DNA from: JAPUDQ01 sp039916485
GTDB taxonomy: Bacteria > Patescibacteriota > Saccharimonadia > Saccharimonadales > Saccharimonadaceae
NCBI GenBank assembly: GCA_039916485.1
Contig: JBDSLH010000022.1
Location: 1 to 14,699 of the forward strand
Length of the DNA: 14,699 bases
Direction: 5' to 3'
The notes under the pieces are model-generated. The model was not told the origin of the DNA. It did not search any database and saw only the letters and a list, made by a program, of their open reading frames with translations. Of the stretch, positions 12,139 to 14,699 are shown in pieces (position 1 is the first letter of the stretch; every line of letters begins with the position of its first letter). The position numbers and the translations under genes were made by a program.

Positions 12139-12722
12139 CGTCAGTAGTAGTGGACCCCTCTCGCTTCCGCAAATGTTCTAATTTTGTTCTTTTTATACAA
12201 CCAGAGACATGAATAAAAAAACTATATAAAAATATAAAAATGAAAAAAAGCAAATAATAGGGAAGCAGCGGGGACGTGAAATAATATTGTGGAAAAGTCA
12301 AATTTTGACAACAAGGTGCGTAGAAATACAACAATATAGCGTATAAGCGAGTTCATGGATGGTACAGAAGAGATACAACGTATATTCGGGAGACAGGTAT
12401 ACATTACTTATCCTGTAGATGAGGGATACAACTACTAATAACGCCAAAGTCCCCCGTTAAAGAGGTATACTGAATCAGCTTTAGTTAATAGAGTTAGTGT
12501 CGTAAAAGATATATTGTGCGACACGGACTATATATCCCGTTAAGGTATTCATACATTACTTTCTACCATCTATGTTGCTGCCTTTTTAATCTTTTTATGG
12601 TTCCTGCACTCTCTACGCACTCACTATCTCCTCTTACATGATCATGGCATCATTTACAACGTGCAAACATAAAACTATCGATATAATTAATGTTCTATTT
12701 CTGTTCTATATACCAAGTGACG
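12139..12722. other. AT-rich intergenic region, no gene supported
   Basis: These 584 nt separate two convergent genes. No ORF with a credible start, codon use or recognisable product was found on either strand. A very A-rich tract occupies about 12205-12256. Short signals: a DnaA-box-like TGTGGAAAA (12288-12296); a perfect 13-nt palindrome GTCAAATTTTGAC (12297-12309) overlapping TTGACA (12305-12310); a hairpin GTGTCG/CGACAC (12497-12524); and short repeats, ATACATTACTT at 12399-12409 and 12551-12561, and CCCGTTAA followed by GGTAT near 12453 and 12537. No tRNA, tmRNA or RNase P signature was recognised. No clear terminator for either convergent gene was found, so readthrough and antisense overlap are possible. 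Confidence 0.6.
12497..12524. other. Hairpin in the convergent intergenic region
   Basis: GTGTCG (12497-12502) pairs with CGACAC (12519-12524) around a 16-nt A/T-rich loop. No T-run follows on either strand, so it is not a typical terminator. Its role is unknown. Confidence 0.4.
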
Positions 12723-14699
12723 TTATCGTATGCGTAGTTCATGGTCAGAAGAGGGTGCACGTGGGACAGGTAAATGAGCTGGGGCAGGTGCTGTTTGTCC
12801 AGCTCCCTGCACCGCTTCTGGCTTACGACGGCTGCGCGAACGCGTGCGTTTTTTCTTGGCAGCTTGCAATGGGTCTGTATGATCTATGGCCATCGAAGGG
12901 GTAACGGGTTCTTTATTTTGAGGAGCGGCACGGGGCGCCTCCCCTGTTTGTGGAGCTTTGACTCTGGTTGCACCAGATATAGGCCATTGTTTTGGCGTAG
13001 GAGCTTGTGGCTGAGGCATGGACGATGAGATGCGAGCTCTGATATCTTCCTGAACTTCAGCACGATCTCGAGCGTAGTTGGCTCTAGAGTTTGCAACGAT
13101 ATGTTCAAGATAATCAGTTGTGGGGGTCGGTAATGCAAGCGTAGTTGCGCTAAATGCAGGCGTCTTTTCACCCTTTATGACCATGTTAATGACAAAGTTT
13201 CGGTTGTGCATCTGTAGCAGATCTGTTGCTTCAAATTGGGGCTCAAACTGTTTGACAAGGAACGGTGCATCATCGGCACTCACGCGGAAGCTGATCATAC
13301 TGCCGACGTTACCAAATACAGCGTCGCGGACTGTATCGCTCATCTGTGAGATGTATTGATTCGCCACGGTGAGGTTGAGGCCGTACTTACGAGCTTCAGA
13401 GAGAATGGTGGCAAAGCTATCGGTAGCAAAGTTCTGGAACTCGTCGACATAGAGATAGAATGGTCGTCGATCTTCGATATTAGGTATGTCTGAACGGCTC
13501 ATGGCTGCAAGCTGGATCTTGGTAACGATAAATGCTCCGAGAATACCGGCATTATCTTCGCCGATCAATCCTTTACTAAGGTTGACGATCAAGATTTTAC
13601 CCTCGTCCATCATCTGCCGTACGTTAAATGTGCTTTTTGGCTGGCCAATAATATTACGGATAATTGGGTTGGCTGTAAATGCCCCGACTTTGTTGAGAAC
13701 AGGTGCCACTGCTTCAGCCTGAAACTTGTCGTTCCAGCTAGCGAACTCGACGTTCCAAAAGTTGAGGACAACGGTGTCTTCACAGCTCTCGAGCACTTCT
13801 TTGCGGAACTTCTTGTCTGTTAGCATCCGCGTTATATCAAGCATCGTGGTGTCAGGATGATCAAGCAGGGCTAGGATCGTATAGCGCAAAATATACTCGA
13901 GACGAGGGCCCCATGACTCACCGAACATGCGTTTGAGTACGCCAATGATCTCAGAGCTGGTATTATTTTTGAGGTTAGGATCGAGTACCTCCATCGGGTT
14001 AAATCCGAGAGGAAACGATGTATCCGCTGGGTTGAAGTACACCACGTCTTTGATGCGTGACTGAGGAATAAATCGCAAATTGTCCACAGCAAAGTCGCCA
14101 TGAGGATCAATGATTGCATACCCTTCGTTGTGATAGATGTCACTGAGCGCAAACAGCTCGAGAAGCCCACTCTTACCTGCCCCGGTTTGCCCGATGATGT
14201 AGACGTGACGTGATCGGTCAGTACGGTGCAACCCAAACTGATGATTGATGCCGCGGAAGTTGGTGAGTCCAAAGGCACTCATCTGTTCGTCATATGCTGG
14301 GTCACCACTGAGGATTGGTAGCTTTGCTGGTGGTTCTGCGGTCTTAGTGCTTGCCCAGACGATATTTGGGGTTTCGACGCTTGTATGCGGTAAGTGATAC
14401 ACCGATGCTATCTCTTCTATGTTGAGGATATACCCTTTATCTAGAAATAATCGTGAAGTATACGGTGCCAGGTCTTCCCTGTCAAAACTAGTGTTCGTCA
14501 TGCGGAAACCATTAAGATTGGTTGAGTTAAACTGTTTAAAGGTCCCGACAAGTGCCTGCATACGTAATTTAGCGTCAGCTTTATTGTCTCCGAGGTACAC
14601 CAATCGAATCTTTACTCTATATCCAAGTTTTGTAGATTTTTTTTCTACCTCAGATATACGTGTTTTTTCACGTTCAGATAGTTCTTTTGGTTTGGACTC
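12723..14699 (-). CDS. TraG/VirD4/HerA-like type IV secretion-family ATPase, N-terminus outside window
   Basis: The visible 658 residues are open to the right edge, so the true start is outside the window; TTG at 14603 is only an internal codon. Order of parts: a charged segment; an N-terminal domain beginning GYRVKIRLVYLGDN with QALVGTFKQFN; a P-loop ATPase with Walker A GQTGAGKS (visible 170-177) and IIDPHGDF; GFNPMEVL; ILIVNLSKGLIGEDNAGILGAFI; Walker B FYLYVDEFQNF (D419, E420); and ANQYISQM with Gln. This is the conjugative coupling protein/HerA superfamily (TraM-recognition type), which moves DNA or protein at the membrane. A Pro/Ala/Gln-rich tail (from about 560) contains KKKRTRSRSRRK (615-626). 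No transmembrane helix is seen in the visible part, so it probably needs a membrane partner. It is convergent with the division cluster and functionally separate from it. Confidence 0.85.
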   Translation of the reverse strand, partial: ESKPKELSEREKTRISEVEKKSTKLGYRVKIRLVYLGDNKADAKLRMQALVGTFKQFNSTNLNGFRMTNTSFDREDLAPYTSRLFLDKGYILNIEEIASVYHLPHTSVETPNIVWASTKTAEPPAKLPILSGDPAYDEQMSAFGLTNFRGINHQFGLHRTDRSRHVYIIGQTGAGKSGLLELFALSDIYHNEGYAIIDPHGDFAVDNLRFIPQSRIKDVVYFNPADTSFPLGFNPMEVLDPNLKNNTSSEIIGVLKRMFGESWGPRLEYILRYTILALLDHPDTTMLDITRMLTDKKFRKEVLESCEDTVVLNFWNVEFASWNDKFQAEAVAPVLNKVGAFTANPIIRNIIGQPKSTFNVRQMMDEGKILIVNLSKGLIGEDNAGILGAFIVTKIQLAAMSRSDIPNIEDRRPFYLYVDEFQNFATDSFATILSEARKYGLNLTVANQYISQMSDTVRDAVFGNVGSMISFRVSADDAPFLVKQFEPQFEATDLLQMHNRNFVINMVIKGEKTPAFSATTLALPTPTTDYLEHIVANSRANYARDRAEVQEDIRARISSSMPQPQAPTPKQWPISGATRVKAPQTGEAPRAAPQNKEPVTPSMAIDHTDPLQAAKKKRTRSRSRRKPEAVQGAGQTAPAPAHLPVPRAPSSDHELRIR

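Noticed and set aside
12180..12310. Replication origin (A-rich tract plus DnaA-box-like sequence)
   Set aside because: Only one near-match DnaA box was seen there, no cluster, and no dnaA/dnaN neighbour; not enough for an origin call.
12056..12404. Minus-strand ORFs of 92 and 60 codons rich in Phe/Leu/Tyr
   Set aside because: They arise from poly-A/T tracts and partly overlap ftsQ; the composition is that of translated low-complexity DNA.
12355..12438. 27-codon ORF starting MDGTEEIQRIFG
   Set aside because: No ribosome binding site, no adequate promoter and no context; a short open frame in AT-rich sequence.
14601..14603. TTG as the start of the secretion ATPase
   Set aside because: The frame stays open to the window edge and the upstream residues (GYRVKIR) continue the N-terminal domain, so the gene is partial.
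1..14699. CRISPR array, insertion sequence, tRNA or rRNA genes
   Set aside because: No regularly spaced repeats, transposase motifs, tRNA T-loop signatures or conserved rRNA segments were recognised on either strand.

Overview
The window reads as a bacterial chromosome fragment, most likely from a Candidate Phyla Radiation lineage close to Saccharibacteria (TM7). That placement is an inference from compact genes, very short spacers, promoters sitting almost on the start codon, a reduced division/cell-wall cluster, and a CPR-style TraG/HerA-like secretion ATPase beside it. No rRNA or long marker gene is present to prove it. TGA, TAG and TAA all terminate genes here, so the standard bacterial code applies, not the TGA=Gly code of SR1/Gracilibacteria.

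Left part (1-3737): a partial membrane protein with the beginning of an LssY_C-like domain runs leftward off the edge. It is divergent from a two-gene unit on the plus strand: a family 1 glycoside hydrolase and, 2 nt later, a YvcK/GlmR-like protein (central carbon and UDP-GlcNAc homeostasis in other bacteria). Next come a HAD-superfamily phosphohydrolase with its own promoter and a 55-residue single-span membrane protein of unknown function with a near-consensus promoter that should give a leaderless mRNA. A strong intrinsic terminator closes this part.

Central part (3740-12138): a dcw cluster on the plus strand, mraZ - rsmH - (19-aa ORF) - ftsL - ftsI - mraY - ftsW - murG - ftsQ. From ftsL onward the genes are separated by 1-3 nt or overlap (ftsW/murG by 77 nt). 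These proteins make lipid I and lipid II (MraY, MurG), polymerise and cross-link septal peptidoglycan (FtsW, FtsI), and scaffold the divisome (FtsL, FtsQ). MraZ is the expected autoregulator, and two TGGGT boxes with a 5-nt spacer lie in front of it. A consensus DnaA box abuts the promoter. Two untranslated stretches are unusually structured: the 332-nt A/C-rich mraZ-rsmH gap, and the rsmH-ftsL gap with its tiny ORF and long hairpin. murC-murF, ftsA and ftsZ are not in the window.

Right part (12139-14699): 584 nt of AT-rich sequence with no convincing gene, then a convergent minus-strand gene, open at the window edge, for a membrane-associated DNA-translocase-type ATPase (TraG/VirD4/HerA-like) with a Pro/Ala-rich, strongly basic C-terminal tail.
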